A stretch of 64,000 nucleotides of DNA from Nitzschia sp. DOCU1. Lineage: Eukaryota > Bacillariophyta > Bacillariophyceae > Bacillariales > Bacillariaceae. The position numbers were made by a program, and so were the translations under genes. Each line of letters begins with the position of its first letter. The first letter of the stretch is position 1. The DNA lies in contig OX595994.1 of NCBI GenBank assembly GCA_951394045.1, positions 1-64,000 of the forward strand. The letters run 5' to 3'. Positions 10,199-20,279 of this stretch are shown one piece after another. Under the pieces are notes generated by a model. The model was given only the letters and a program-made list of their open reading frames with translations. It was not told where the DNA came from and did not search any database.

Positions 10199-11188
10199 CG
10201 AACTCAAGGTATTTGGTTGTTCCACAGGTGCCCAGCAGTCGGCGTAGTGGAAGGGCATCTTGTTCTGTTGCAAATACAATGCGATAACTTCGAGAAAACT
10301 GGATGGCCTTGTCGCAGTGTATTGACGAGAAAAGTCGCATCCTCTGTGCCCATCCGTAATGGCATCGTCATCGTCACTCGAATCAGTAGCTAAACTGCTG
10401 CACTCGTGTTCGAACAGTACAGCGTTGGACATGGGAAGCCTCTGCGGATCAGGTTCTGCTGTGTCTGGATCCATAAGACCCTCTAAAGAAATATCATTCA
10501 ACTCATCCGAAATCTCGCTTGAATTGTCGTCAAAGATATCTCGATTTCTTGCTACACCCACCGTAGAGGCCTTATAATCCTGTGCAGATGTCTCTGAGCT
10601 TTTGGGGGTGCTATCGTCACCACAAAACGTAGACATAGTCGTCCTTGGCTTCTTATTGGACAGTGCGCCCACTTGACAACAACGCTGAAGGTTTTGTTTG
10701 AGGTTACCTTCTGCAGCTCTGGCTCTTCGCTCATTTTCCTCTAGACTAATTCCCCCTTGCAAGAACAAATTCGAGATATGAGTCCTCCATTGCTTCGTGA
10801 AGTTGAAACGAAGTTCAAGTCGTTCACCCCTAGAGGGTAGGCTGGCCAGGAAGGATTCTTCCAACGTAGAAAGCAACTTTGTATCGTTATGGGGGCCTTG
10901 AGGGGAGGGACGAGGACTAGAATTTCGTTCATACGATCTCATGCTCAATTTGGCATTCTTCATCTCCTTTGTTAGGCGACTGGGTTCGCACTACAAAAAA
11001 TCGCCGAGGAACTGATTCAGTTTCGTGCCGTTTGGCAAAGGGAGGTCTCCTTTATCAAAAGCACCGACTAAATAGTCAGTAAGAGCGATCTCGTCGTCCT
11101 TCCAGCGGCCAGTTCGTAACATATCTAGCGCCCCGCACTTGGAAGGCTGGAAAACCAGTCGAGAGTAAACATCAACTTCTGCTTGCAT
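10193..11188 (-). pseudogene. W-x-EE family diatom protein gene with an in-frame TAG
   Basis: Read from 11188, the first 65 residues contain TGRWKDDEIALTDYLVGAF and GTKLNQFLGDFL, then a TAG at 10991-10993, and the same frame goes on with CEPSRLTKEMKNAKLS. This is the domain I know from large diatom families as W-T-x-EE ... G-x-L ... LNC-x-P-x-R-I-S-K-K, and the TAG sits exactly where the family has Asn before Cys. The frame is otherwise open to 10193 (330 codons including the TAG), with a disordered acidic middle and a C-terminal FLEVIALYLQQNKMPF. The family function is unknown; DNA or chromatin binding has not been shown to my knowledge. One stop in an otherwise clean frame suggests recent inactivation, a readthrough, or an assembly error. 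A decayed copy of part of the gene follows at 11221-11465. Confidence 0.65.
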
Positions 11189-11220
11189 AGCCTCGATCTG
11201 CGAAGTTTCTGCACTTGCCT

Positions 11221-11465
11221 ACAGCCGCGTTGTACATGAGAAGCTTCTGCGGAGCAGATTCTGCTACCTCCTCGAGGATCATTCAATTCGCTCGCATCGT
11301 CGTCATAAATATAACGCTTTGCTACACCCGCCGAGACCTTATAAACCTGTGCCGAGGCCTCTGAGCTTTTGGGGACGCTATCCTCACGACGAAATGAAGA
11401 ATTACTCGTCCTTGCTGGCTCCTTATTGGATAGTGTCCCACGTTACAACGACTCTGAAGTTGAGC
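11221..11465 (-). pseudogene. Decayed tandem copy of the middle of the W-x-EE gene
   Basis: Aligns by eye with 10418-10690 in the same orientation. Shared blocks include GAAGC-TCTGCGGA, TTTGCTACACCC, GCCGAG/GTAGAGGCCTTATAA, CTCTGAGCTTTTGGGG and CCTTATTGGA. Several deletions break the frame, so it is a fossil. Confidence 0.7.
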
Positions 11466-13729
11466 CCATCCCCGACGATCAAGGCATCAAGTTCATTCTT
11501 GGTCGCGGCCCTTGTGGCTGTTACCCAGCCCAGAGATAGAAGCTTAAATTGGCGCGCTGAATCTTCCACTCAAGGAAGAATCGAAGAATCTGATCGACAA
11601 TTCTTTTGACTGCAGCTCGTTGATCAGCGAGATGCCAAGAAGCTCAACGGCTAGCTCGAAGCCTAGCCTGCAGCCCATCGAGATGCATCGATCCATAAGT
11701 TGCAAATCAAGCCGGATTTCCCTTGCTATCCGAACTAGATTGCAAACGTTGGGAAAGAATTCTCAAATTTGTCTTTTGCACATCGCCGTTTGGTCCGTTC
11801 TTCTTTAGTCATTCTCTCGAGCCCAACTTACTGTCTGAAACTGCCGTCTCGTCGCCTGAAAGTCTTGTTCCGATTCCAGTTCTTGGAGCGTTTGATCAAC
11901 AATAGATAGTATAGTCCAAAGCAACAAATTGTAACGACGCCATGGTTTCGCGGCTTGATCTCTCGAGCTGGATCTTTCCCTTTGATCAAATCGACTTGCA
12001 CATGTGCAGTCAGTGCGCAATCATGACCTTTTGACTCTTCGAAATCCAAATACCGACTTGACGCCACCTTGTATCATAGATCCAAAGTCGCAGCCCCGCC
12101 TACATTGGTACTATTGACAGCCATGTTTTTGTTGCTGCTGCCTCATCGAGAGAGAAGTCAACAAAAGTTGTGCAATAGCAAAAGGCTCATCGTGTCGAAG
12201 GAATCTTTGGGTAGCGCGCGTTGGATCCGCGCGTTTCCATCTCACTACGTCCTAATATAGATTCATATGCTAATAGGTGGTGTAGGAACCTATGAAGCTT
12301 TCTACCACCTTCAGTCATTCGACGATCGCACGCACGTCAGACCACTTTGGATCTTCGAAACAATTCAATGTCAATGATCAATGAGAATGAGAAATGACAG
12401 TTCTCTTTGGATCATGAAATGAAATGACCATCAAATGGCGGTTTGGGGAAAGGACTCGTCTTCTATCTCCCCCGCCAATTCCGGCTGCTTCGAGATTAGC
12501 ATGCAGAATCTCCCAGATCCGTTAGCGTCGCTCGATCTTGTCGTTCATTTATGTTTATTTATTTTATGGAGTGGATGAAATCTTTGCATCTTGGAGTACT
12601 TTGACTTTTAAAATGGTGGAACTACTATCATCTCCCCGTGGCTCGGACATTTTTTGTCGTGCAGGCAAAAGGCGGGGCGGCAGAGGCCATAGCAGCGACA
12701 ATGCTCTACTATGCACTAGTGGGTACTGTACCTGGAAGGAAAAGACGACGACAGATCCGGCTTGGATTATGGATGCAGACAAGACAGACTGAAAGGCTCC
12801 TGTTCGTGTTGATTCCAGAAAAGGGAAACGGTCCTTGAGCAACTATGTCGGAACCATCCAGTATGCCTCGCGCAAGTCCTCGGCGCCGAGCAATTCCAAG
12901 ATGTCATCCAGTATGTCGAGCAAAACACCGGTACCGACCAGCTCCAAGAATCCCTCTTTTCAACCTGCCGACATTTTTCATTCGAGATGCCGAGCACCTG
13001 TAAATGAAAGAGCAAATGCCTTGCCCGCTGCCTGCCTTTTTTGCTGACACGGATTGGTAGAATCTGCGGCCCCGTACTGTACGGCGTGGACAACGGCTCT
13101 CTATGCGGGGCTGCAGTCACACAAGATCGAATCCCGACGAGGATAGGATGGATTTGAAACGTATTGCCAAGCTAGCGACGAGGGAGAGGATTGTCAACTT
13201 ATATAGGTCCACTCCTGGTCGAGTGGAGTCAGATCCTTATGTCATTGCCATTTCACCCACCGCCGAAGCAGCGGCAAGGAACGTGCCTCATCCCCAGTCC
13301 CCACTCCAGCGCCTTTCGCTTCGGAACGTGCTCTCCGATCTCCCCGAGCATCTCCAAGGTCGACTTCTAGTAGCATTGCCGCTAAAAAGGCTACTCTAGC
13401 GACTACGGTGGAATGAGGAGACGCCAAGAGCGGCAAGAGTGAAGACCAAAACCATCGACGATGCAAGTCACCATCGACTCCCTCGCTTGCAAGTATTCCT
13501 TCTCGTCATCGATCCAAAAGTGTAACAAAGGAAGACACCCCAGATCCAGCCCTCGTTCCTTCCTCTTTGCCGTTGATTGGGTCATGATGGGGATACATTT
13601 TATTGCCAAGAAGTTTGTGGTGGTTTGTCTGTTGTGATGGGTGTCCACATGTCCATCATTGCGATTTTGTCCCCAAGGGATCAAGTCGAGACTCGCTTGA
13701 AAAAATGACGATCCCTGGTATTGTCCAGG
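11466..13729. other. Mosaic low-coding region
   Basis: No complete gene was found. One patch near 12820-12985 (plus) reads KRETVLEQLCRNHPVCLAQV followed by LGAEQFQDVIQYVEQNTG; this looks like real protein but ends in stops and was not recognised. Around 13140-13400 a frame rich in Ser/Pro (YVIAISPT...) is also interrupted. I read these as fragments of lost genes. Confidence 0.35.
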
Positions 13730-14356
13730 ATGGTTTTCATCAAAGGCAAGAACTCCTTAAGCGGCGGTTGTACACAACTGCTACCAATCCAGCGTCGTGC
13801 AAGAAAAAATCGTCAACAAAAAGGGCAGGCACAGATCAAGTGGACGCAACAGAAGAAACCGAAGAAGAGACCAAACATCCTGCCAAGATCGAGAGCGTTT
13901 ATTTTGAATGTAACGAAAAGAGACTTGATTTGCAGAAGTGTGAATCGCGTGACGGATGGATTCATTTTCCTTCCTGCCATCCGGATGGTGATGACTTTGA
14001 AGGGGACGAATGAGGACGGCGATTCCAAACGCAAGCCAAAGAAAGTCATTGACCCAAGTCGTAGTCTTTGCCGTATTTGTCGAGTAGAAGAATTGGAAAC
14101 GGCATCTCATGGTTCTGCCCTGTCCAATCCATCCGTCAAAGCTCGTCGTCAAACCGGAAAGGAAAAGTCTGCCAAACGCAAACGCGATGGAGACGACGAA
14201 GAGGACGAAGACGATGCTGCATCCAACGAAGACTCTCCGGGTAAAGACAAAGAAGGTGATGGGGATGACGACGACGAAAATGTCGAGTCGAATGCTAATG
14301 GGGACCAGGATGAGCAAGATGAAGATGGCGACGAGGCGAGCAAAATGGATGTAGTC
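13730..14356 (+). other. Basic/acidic low-complexity reading frame fused to the Vps50 fragment
   Basis: An ATG at 13730 opens a frame that stays open to 14806. Its first part is Lys/Arg-rich (RRARKNRQQK), then strongly Asp/Glu-rich (GDDDDENVE) up to about 14345, where it runs in frame into the Vps50-derived stretch at DELRGCLV. Whether this chimeric 358-residue frame is expressed is unknown; the overlapping frame 13705-14013 also looks partly protein-like (ESVYFECNEKRLDLQ), which points to frame damage. Confidence 0.4.
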
Positions 14357-16005
14357 GATGAACTCCGGGGGTGTCTTGTAATACCCGCCACCTCTCGACC
14401 GGAGTGTCTTTCCGAACTTCGGAATAGAGTTAAAGATTTTCGATCCAAAATCTTGATTGGTCGTCTACCCTCTTGGATCGAGACCACGACGATGCGATGT
14501 TGCCCTGCCAGCATGATTGGGGGCGGGCTTGATTCCAAAGAATACCAACTTTTGGTGCAAGCCCTCTTGCTGGTAGAACGACAAGACAACAACGAAATCT
14601 CCAAGGCGTTTTGTACGAGCATCCACACAGCACTCATGATGCAAGCTCAAAAGTCCTTTGGTGTGGTGTTGCTGAATCCGACCGACTCAGCTATGAACCA
14701 AGACGATTCCAAGTATGACAAGGTGATGTTGGCTCTAAGCACGAAAACCTACATGGATCTGCCAAAGAGGCGCGTTTGGATACGAAAGTTGGAGACTATG
14801 CTTTGATTTTGAGTCATCGAGGAATCTCTTACCGGCGATTTACCACAAGCTCTGTTGGCAGCTGACGAATGTTCGTTTCTTTATTCACATGGCACAATGA
14901 GCACGCCACAGATTCCTTGGGGTCCGAGTCCTACGCTGCGGTAATATATAATGGTTATCTACAGCGAGGTTGAGGTGCGGCGAGCCTCGATCTGGAATAC
15001 TTGCGTCAAGGTCCTGCAAGAGTGTTTGGAAGATTATCTGAAGTTTTCAGACAAGAAAAAGTTATTTCAAACGTCGGACAAAGGGCTGCAAGACGACTCA
15101 GCGCGGCACCAAGATTTGATCGGACTGGCGGACGTATTGGGATTGACGGAGCAAATTCTTTCTCTACGAAGCGGGTTTCTGGTGGATGCATCGGAGCAAC
15201 TCACCAACGATGGGATTATGCTGCGTGAAAAGCTTTTCGACGACATTCAAAAGAAGCACTTGCGTGCATACCGCGAGGACTGGTCTTTTGTTACCCTGCC
15301 CAAGAAGGAGCCCTTGTCGGACAAAGAAAATGCCGTGGAGTACATCAGGAAGGTAAGATCACCATTGCTTTCGTCACGATCCAATTCGACATTATTCCTG
15401 ATCCCTGTGTCGGTATCCTGTAGAAAATCGTGACCGAATTGGTCGCCATGGAGAACCGCTCTACGAAGAAGGTAATCCGAAGCTGGTTCAACCGCTTCTT
15501 CATTTGCCGTGGCAAAAAGATTGCTCTGGATGAAAACTCGTCGATCAACTTCCCGCAATTGATAGCAGCGTATCAACCCAATTCGAGTCCCACCTCGGCG
15601 CGTCTCCAGTGGTATCTCCTCTCATTCCCGCCTGCTTCATTGGCGATATCGTCGGGTGACTTTCGAAACTTATGCCATTACTGAAACTGCTCCCACCCAT
15701 TGCCCAGGATGTCTATGAGGTGTTCTCCAACATTTCTGATCTTTATATGACTACAACCTATTGGATTCGCTCTGGAAGCTGCAAGCACGAAAAGTTTCTT
15801 CTAGGACTACAACCTTCTGCGCCGACTCTTGACCCAGACACTATTGCAACGCCCCGCTCGAAGTAGCTCCTCTCAACTGCTTGGTTTTGGAAGGTGGTCG
15901 CCGTCTCCGACGGCAAGTTGCTACGAGTTCGAATTTGCCGCCATTTACAGATGCTGAGCTTTGCTTGCCCCTCCCTTGCGAGCGGACAGAAATCGAGGTA
16001 GTTCG
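14357..16005 (+). pseudogene. Broken partial duplicate of the Vps50 gene
   Basis: Matches 41021-42800 of the intact gene, including its first intron (here about 15354-15424, same GTAAGATC donor and TGTAG acceptor), so it arose from DNA and not from an mRNA copy. Shared protein blocks include ELRGCLV, WIETTTMRCC, MIGGGLDS, DVLGLTEQ and KENAVEYIRK. Damage relative to the intact copy: a 2-base loss near 14802 giving a stop at 14806, about 10 bases lost near 14870, about 39 bases lost near 15268 (the AFHVEAMNSMGLL block), and further losses after 15530. By eye roughly nine of ten bases agree. Neither the N-terminal half nor the C-terminal end of Vps50 is present here. Confidence 0.93.
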
Positions 16006-16729
16006 CGAGTTCATTCTTCTGATCCCATTAAGCCTTTGTCGAATCCCGCCCAACAAAACGACGATGCTACTTCCTTAAGCTTGGAACCACCTTTTACAAG
16101 TCATCTGATTGCCGACCGAGGAGAGCCCATACTATACCGTCGAGGGATAGCGATAAAGAGGACTTGGAGCCTGACCAGCTGCTGGAGTTTATCCAAGCTG
16201 ATGAAACCAAGGATATGTCAGCAAACGCTGGAGATGGCAATCATCATCAAAGCAGTGAAAATACGGCGGAACATTCTCAGAGCAAGCGGATTAAATTCAT
16301 GATATTGGCCGCCGCAAGCGAAAGAGTGATTCGTTTCTGGATGCCATTCCCCAAACCAAGCAGTTGCATTTGGAGAGCAGCCACAGAAAACGTGGCCGGC
16401 TTCGAAAGATTGAGGTGGAAGATTGAGATGGTAGACGACGCGTTGGACGCATCCCTCATTTTTCTCAAGAAGAAACCTGGCAGGCCTCGATATATTGAAG
16501 ACGAGTTCGACGTACCCTAGTTTGTCTCAAGAAACAGAAGAAAGACTTACGACACGGTGCCTCGCCGTCTGCGAAGAACCAAAAGGGTGAAATCGATCGT
16601 TCATCGCTGTCTGCGCCCAAGTTTCGGCGTGAACGTCCTAGAACCTATTTAGACAAATCCATTGCCTTGCCAGCAGCAAACCGCGGCGATCGTATCACTG
16701 CCGTCGACATGGAATCGTCGAATAATCGA
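16006..16729. other. Gene-fragment region, not identified
   Basis: Frames on the plus strand look protein-like in patches, for example LEPDQLLEFIQADETKD near 16165, then RKRKSDSFLDAIPQTKQLHL near 16317 in another frame, and KKTYDTVPRRLRRTK near 16530. Frame changes and stops separate them. No family was assigned with confidence. Confidence 0.35.
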
Positions 16730-16845
16730 CTAGGACAGGCAAGAAGGACGAAAAGACGCCGGGACGGTGAAACGTAGGGGCCGAACGAGTTTAGCAGCAG
16801 TTGATTCGTCGCCCAATCTCTTGACGACCGCATTGGCTAGCATCA
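16730..16845 (+). repeat. 116-bp direct repeat, left copy
   Basis: Begins CTAGGACAGGCAAGAAGGAC and ends TTGGCTAGCATCA. It is repeated at 17439-17554 with only about two differences. Confidence 0.92.
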
Positions 16846-17034
16846 CCGAACTGTTGCAGGCGCCCACGACTGATTATCGCCAGGTTTCGCACCTTACTAG
16901 CCATGCCAGCGTTGTCAACAATACATCTCTTCCATTCGAAGTTGGCGTCCAAGGACAGCTCATCGGGACCTGCGTCGCCCACAATCTGAAGAGGGAAACG
17001 AACGATACCTCCCTTTCCACTGGGACAATTGCTC

Positions 17035-17442
17035 ATGGTGGGATCGCAACTTCGATTGTCCGAACAAGATGGATTGGCTCCAATCATTCGCAAAGTGACG
17101 GGACCCTATGTCATGGCAGAATGCTTTCAATCCCTCTGGACCGCATCCTTTCGACCAAAGTACAATCAAGGCTATTTCAAGTACATCTCGGCTCTCAACT
17201 TGACAGGAATTGCAATTTCGCTTTCACTTTGCCATGACGCATTTACTTCGGCGTCTGATACCATTTCTAACAAGGACTATTGGATGAATTTCTTGCCCTT
17301 GACACTTCATTTTGGATGGGCGACAGCCGCGTCCTTGGTCAATTTGAATGGCATGTGTGCCTTGGGCGATGACGTTTCCGCGAAATCAGTCGCTTGGATG
17401 GGTCATGTGTCCGTTGTAGCGGCAACAATCTTGGGCGTCTAG
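17035..17442 (+). pseudogene. Membrane-protein fragment between the 116-bp repeats
   Basis: A 135-residue frame with three likely membrane helices: around ALNLTGIAISLSLCHDAF, MNFLPLTLHFGWATAASLVN and WMGHVSVVAATILGV. The LHFGWATAASLVN block recalls eukaryotic TspO-like or related small membrane proteins, but that is a weak resemblance. The stop TAG (17440-17442) comes from the right-hand 116-bp repeat, so the natural C-terminus is probably missing, and the upstream part near 16850-17030 is in other frames. I read it as a fragment. Confidence 0.5.
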
Positions 17443-17554
17443 GACAGGCAAGAAGGACGAAAAGACGCCGGGACGGTGAAAGGTAGGGGCCGAACGAGTT
17501 TAGCAGCAGTTGATTCGTCGCCCGATCTCTTGACGACCGCATTGGCTAGCATCA
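17439..17554 (+). repeat. 116-bp direct repeat, right copy
   Basis: Second copy of 16730-16845 in the same orientation, with 593 bp between them. The first bases provide the stop of the membrane-protein fragment. Confidence 0.92.
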
Positions 17555-17723
17555 AGTGGCTTCGGGATTAGGGCAACGCATCGAGGAAACTCGTAAGGAA
17601 GATCCAAAGACAGTGGGCGTGTATGGTGCGCAACTCCAACAAACGCTCAGTCAAGCCGGAGCGGCTCTTTGTGCGGCAACGAGCGGCAAGGTGGCGGGGA
17701 AAGATGAGCATCCGGTTATTCAT

Positions 17724-18016
17724 CAGTACCGGGGTGGGCTTAAGCGTGCATCGAATAGGAGGCACGGTTGGACTTGATTCTGAGCCACGGAAGGTTACTG
17801 AGTTCACAGTTGACTTGCCTTTTATCGGTATACCCGTCAACGTGTTTGATGTAAAGAGGAAGCTTCAGCCTGCAACCATTTTCGAATATTCGTTCTCGGA
17901 CTATCCGAATCGGGCTGAACCTGCTCCGTTCAATGGCGAGGTTGTGAGAATCTTCGGATTGGACGCCTCTCGATGCTCCTCCATGGATGAGGCGTACGAG
18001 CTCGTCTGCAGCCGGA
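17724..18016 (+). pseudogene. Histidine kinase ATPase C-terminal segment, copy 1 (293-bp repeat)
   Basis: Encodes STGVGLSVHRIGGTVGLDSE, then FTVDLPFIG and a linker with RIFGLDASRCSSMDEAYE. TGVGLS is the G2 box of a histidine kinase ATPase domain. The 293 bp are almost identical to 22060-22352 (about four differences). The kinase core that should come before it is absent here; upstream lies an unrelated frame containing GLGQRIEETRKED. Downstream the kinase-like sequence seems to go on (LLVHESLYDFEAT in a shifted frame). Confidence 0.85.
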
Positions 18017-18809
18017 ACTGGCCGGACGGAAAATCGCACTTTGATTGTTGGTGCACGAAAGTCTGTATGACTTTGAAGCGACTTCTAAATCGGACGCGAC
18101 CATTGGGCGGTCAGGCTACAGGCCCAATCGGGAAAAAACGAGGCCAAGACCACGACCAAGACCAAAACTATGTTTTGCCATCTGCGCAAGTGACGTCGGC
18201 TCAAGGTGGATTATTTTCATCCCTCGCGGTTGCAAAGGAAGAAGGATCGGGCGCTCCAGGCAAAGCAGGAGCCGCCCCTGATGGATTGTTCGCCGCCCTA
18301 TTGGTTCATAGAGATTCATTGGTAGACAAAAAGTGTACGGTCCAAGACGACAGCGATGAGTCGCCGACAAGTACGCGAACCCAGGCTACTCGTCCTCGCG
18401 AGCCCCCTTCGACAAGAGGTCTCTTTGCCTCGCTCTCCGGCACGAACATACTGGAAGACAAACCTGCTGCACCAAGACCAGCGGATATCAGTCCAAAACC
18501 AGGGACGGGTCGTTTGCGCCCTTGAAAAAGGCGGATGGTAGCGTCGTTGTACCGCCGTTAGCTCGGTCCACCTCGGATCAAGGCGACACCCGTTCGAAAA
18601 GTCCCATTCCGACCCAGTGAATCCCTCCATCGACTTGACTTCCTTGTTGGACGGAGGATTGAGTTTTGACGATCTTGATGATCTTTTTAACAAGACGGCA
18701 ACTTGTTCCAGGCGGCACCCGTTCGAAAAGTCCCATTCCGACCCCTCCAAAGGAAAAGCTCAGGCCACCTGGAATACAAGCATCGAAAATGAAGCTGGCA
18801 CCTCCAAAG
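18017..18809 (+). pseudogene. Linker between kinase domain and first receiver, low-complexity
   Basis: Ser/Pro/Ala-rich frame with repeated GLFSSL/GLFAAL/GLFASL motifs (near 18210, 18285 and 18420) and two copies of TRSKSPIPT (near 18590 and 18725). Frame changes occur near 18525 and 18650. It would join the kinase ATPase segment to the receivers. Confidence 0.5.
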
Positions 18810-19137
18810 CGCGATCTCAAAGTTTTGTATGCCGGGGACAATTTGGTGAAGCAAAAGGTATTGTCCAGAGTGTTGAGTCGTGCGGGCATTGACGACATTA
18901 GGATTGTGGACAATGGCCAGAAGGCAGTCGATATTTGCGCAACGTCGGCCTTCGGCTGCATATTCATGGATATGCAGATGCCGATTATGGACGGTATGGA
19001 AGCAACCAAAATAATCGTAGAGAGAGACCCCACGGCGTTCGTGCTTTTGGTTTCAGCGCATGCTCTGGACGAATACAAGACCCAAGCGGAAGCTGTCGGC
19101 GCCAAAGGTTTCTTCTCCAAACCCTTTTCGAACCAGT
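18810..19137 (+). pseudogene. Response-regulator receiver domain 1, damaged
   Basis: Reads DLKVLYAGDNLVKQKVL, then IVDNGQKAVDI, CIFMDMQMPIMDGMEATK (phospho-acceptor Asp in FMDMQMP), LLVSAHALDEY and GFFSKPF. The acidic pair is AGDN instead of the usual AEDN/DDN, so one metal-binding acid is lost. After KPF one extra T in a T run shifts the frame; the expected continuation TSDIEAVLDGL is in the next frame. Confidence 0.85.
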
Positions 19138-19369
19138 GACATTGAGGCCGTCTTGGACGGCTTGAGTACGAGAAATCGTCGAAGCGCTGTGGGTGCAGCT
19201 CCGGGCAAGGCGGTCGAATCAAATACGGAAGCACGCGATGAGTCAGGCACGGCAAGCGAGGGAAAGAAGACTTCCCTGGAACCCCAGAACGAATCCAGTA
19301 CAAAGCCAAAGGATGCAACGCCCACTGTTTCGCAGCAGCAGCAGCAGCCGACCAAGGCATTCGCCGTGG
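19138..19369 (+). pseudogene. Inter-receiver linker
   Basis: In the frame after the shift: TSDIEAVLDGLSTRNRR, then an acidic, Ser/Gln-rich linker with a five-Gln run, leading to the second receiver at ARNLKVLYAEDN. Confidence 0.5.
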
Positions 19370-19700
19370 CACGTAATTTGAAGGTTCTTTATGCGGAAGA
19401 CAATCAAGTCAACCGAAAAAGTTTTGGCCCGAGTTCTGAATCGCGCGGGTGTTACGTATATCACCATTGTTGACAATGGCCAACAGGCTGTCGATGCTTG
19501 TCTTACGCAAACGATTGACGTTATTTTCATGGATATGGAGATGCCTGTTTTGTCGCGGATGGAAGCTTGCACCCAAATCGTTGCCCATAATCCTCGGGCT
19601 TGCGTGGTATTTGTCGCTGCGCATGCTCTGGAAGAATTCAAGTCTGCCGATGCTGCAGGGGCGACGAGTTATATTACCAAGCCATTCCGCGAGGCAGTGG
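19370..19700 (+). pseudogene. Response-regulator receiver domain 2, frameshifted
   Basis: Begins NLKVLYAEDNQVN, then one extra A in an A run (near 19418) shifts the frame; the next frame continues KVLARVLNRAGVTYITIVDN, VIFMDMEMPV and SYITKPF. The loop after the Asp reads MPVLSRMEA where MPVMDGMEA is usual. Acid pair, Asp and Lys are all present if the shift is an assembly error. Confidence 0.85.
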
Positions 19701-20279
19701 CGGGAGTGTGGGGTCGTCATCGCAGGCAAGTCCGGCAAACTTTTCGGATGGAGCTTTTGAAAGCGGCACCTTTTCGTCCATGGGGGTTGCTGGGGAGACT
19801 CAAACCACAAATTCCATGGTGTACACGAGTGCTAACGGAGCGAACACCAGTCAAGCGTTGGATGGATGGTAATCTGCCACTTCCTTTGTCACGACGCCAT
19901 CCATGGGCGTCACGGCCAACAACAATAGTAGCAGTTTGGTTGGCGTGGACTCGGGAGATGAGAGTGCCATCGAAGACGAGGAATCCGATTCGATGAATCA
20001 AAGTGGAGAGATCCAATCACATCCAAAGGATCTGGAAAATCATCCTCGCTGGAAACAACAAGAGGATGTAGCCCCCGCGTGTCCGGTATCACCCAAGGGC
20101 ACGTCAAGGCTGTGCCACGCAATTCGGATATGACTCCTCAAACGCCCCTTCGTCAGTCGAGCAAAAGATTCGGATTTGAAAGCTCAAACGAGGATCCCAG
20201 CGAACTCCACGCAGCGGGTACAAGACGCCCTCCAAGGATGCTAGCACAATCCCTTCAGACAGAGCCATTGTTACCACCC
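19701..20279 (+). pseudogene. Low-complexity tail after receiver 2
   Basis: Ser/Thr/Gly-rich frames (for example SSSQASPANFSDGAF and GVTANNNSSSLVGVDSGDE) separated by stops, including a TAA near 19871. Probably the C-terminal tail of the kinase gene followed by the junction to the next segment. Confidence 0.35.

Noticed and set aside
13781..14317. 178-codon minus-strand frame
   Set aside because: Hydrophobic translation of the antisense of an acidic repeat; an artefact of GAC/GAA runs.
16730..17554. LTR retrotransposon with 116-bp LTRs
   Set aside because: The repeats lack TG...CA ends, no primer-binding or polypurine site was seen, and the inside codes for a membrane fragment, with no gag or reverse transcriptase.
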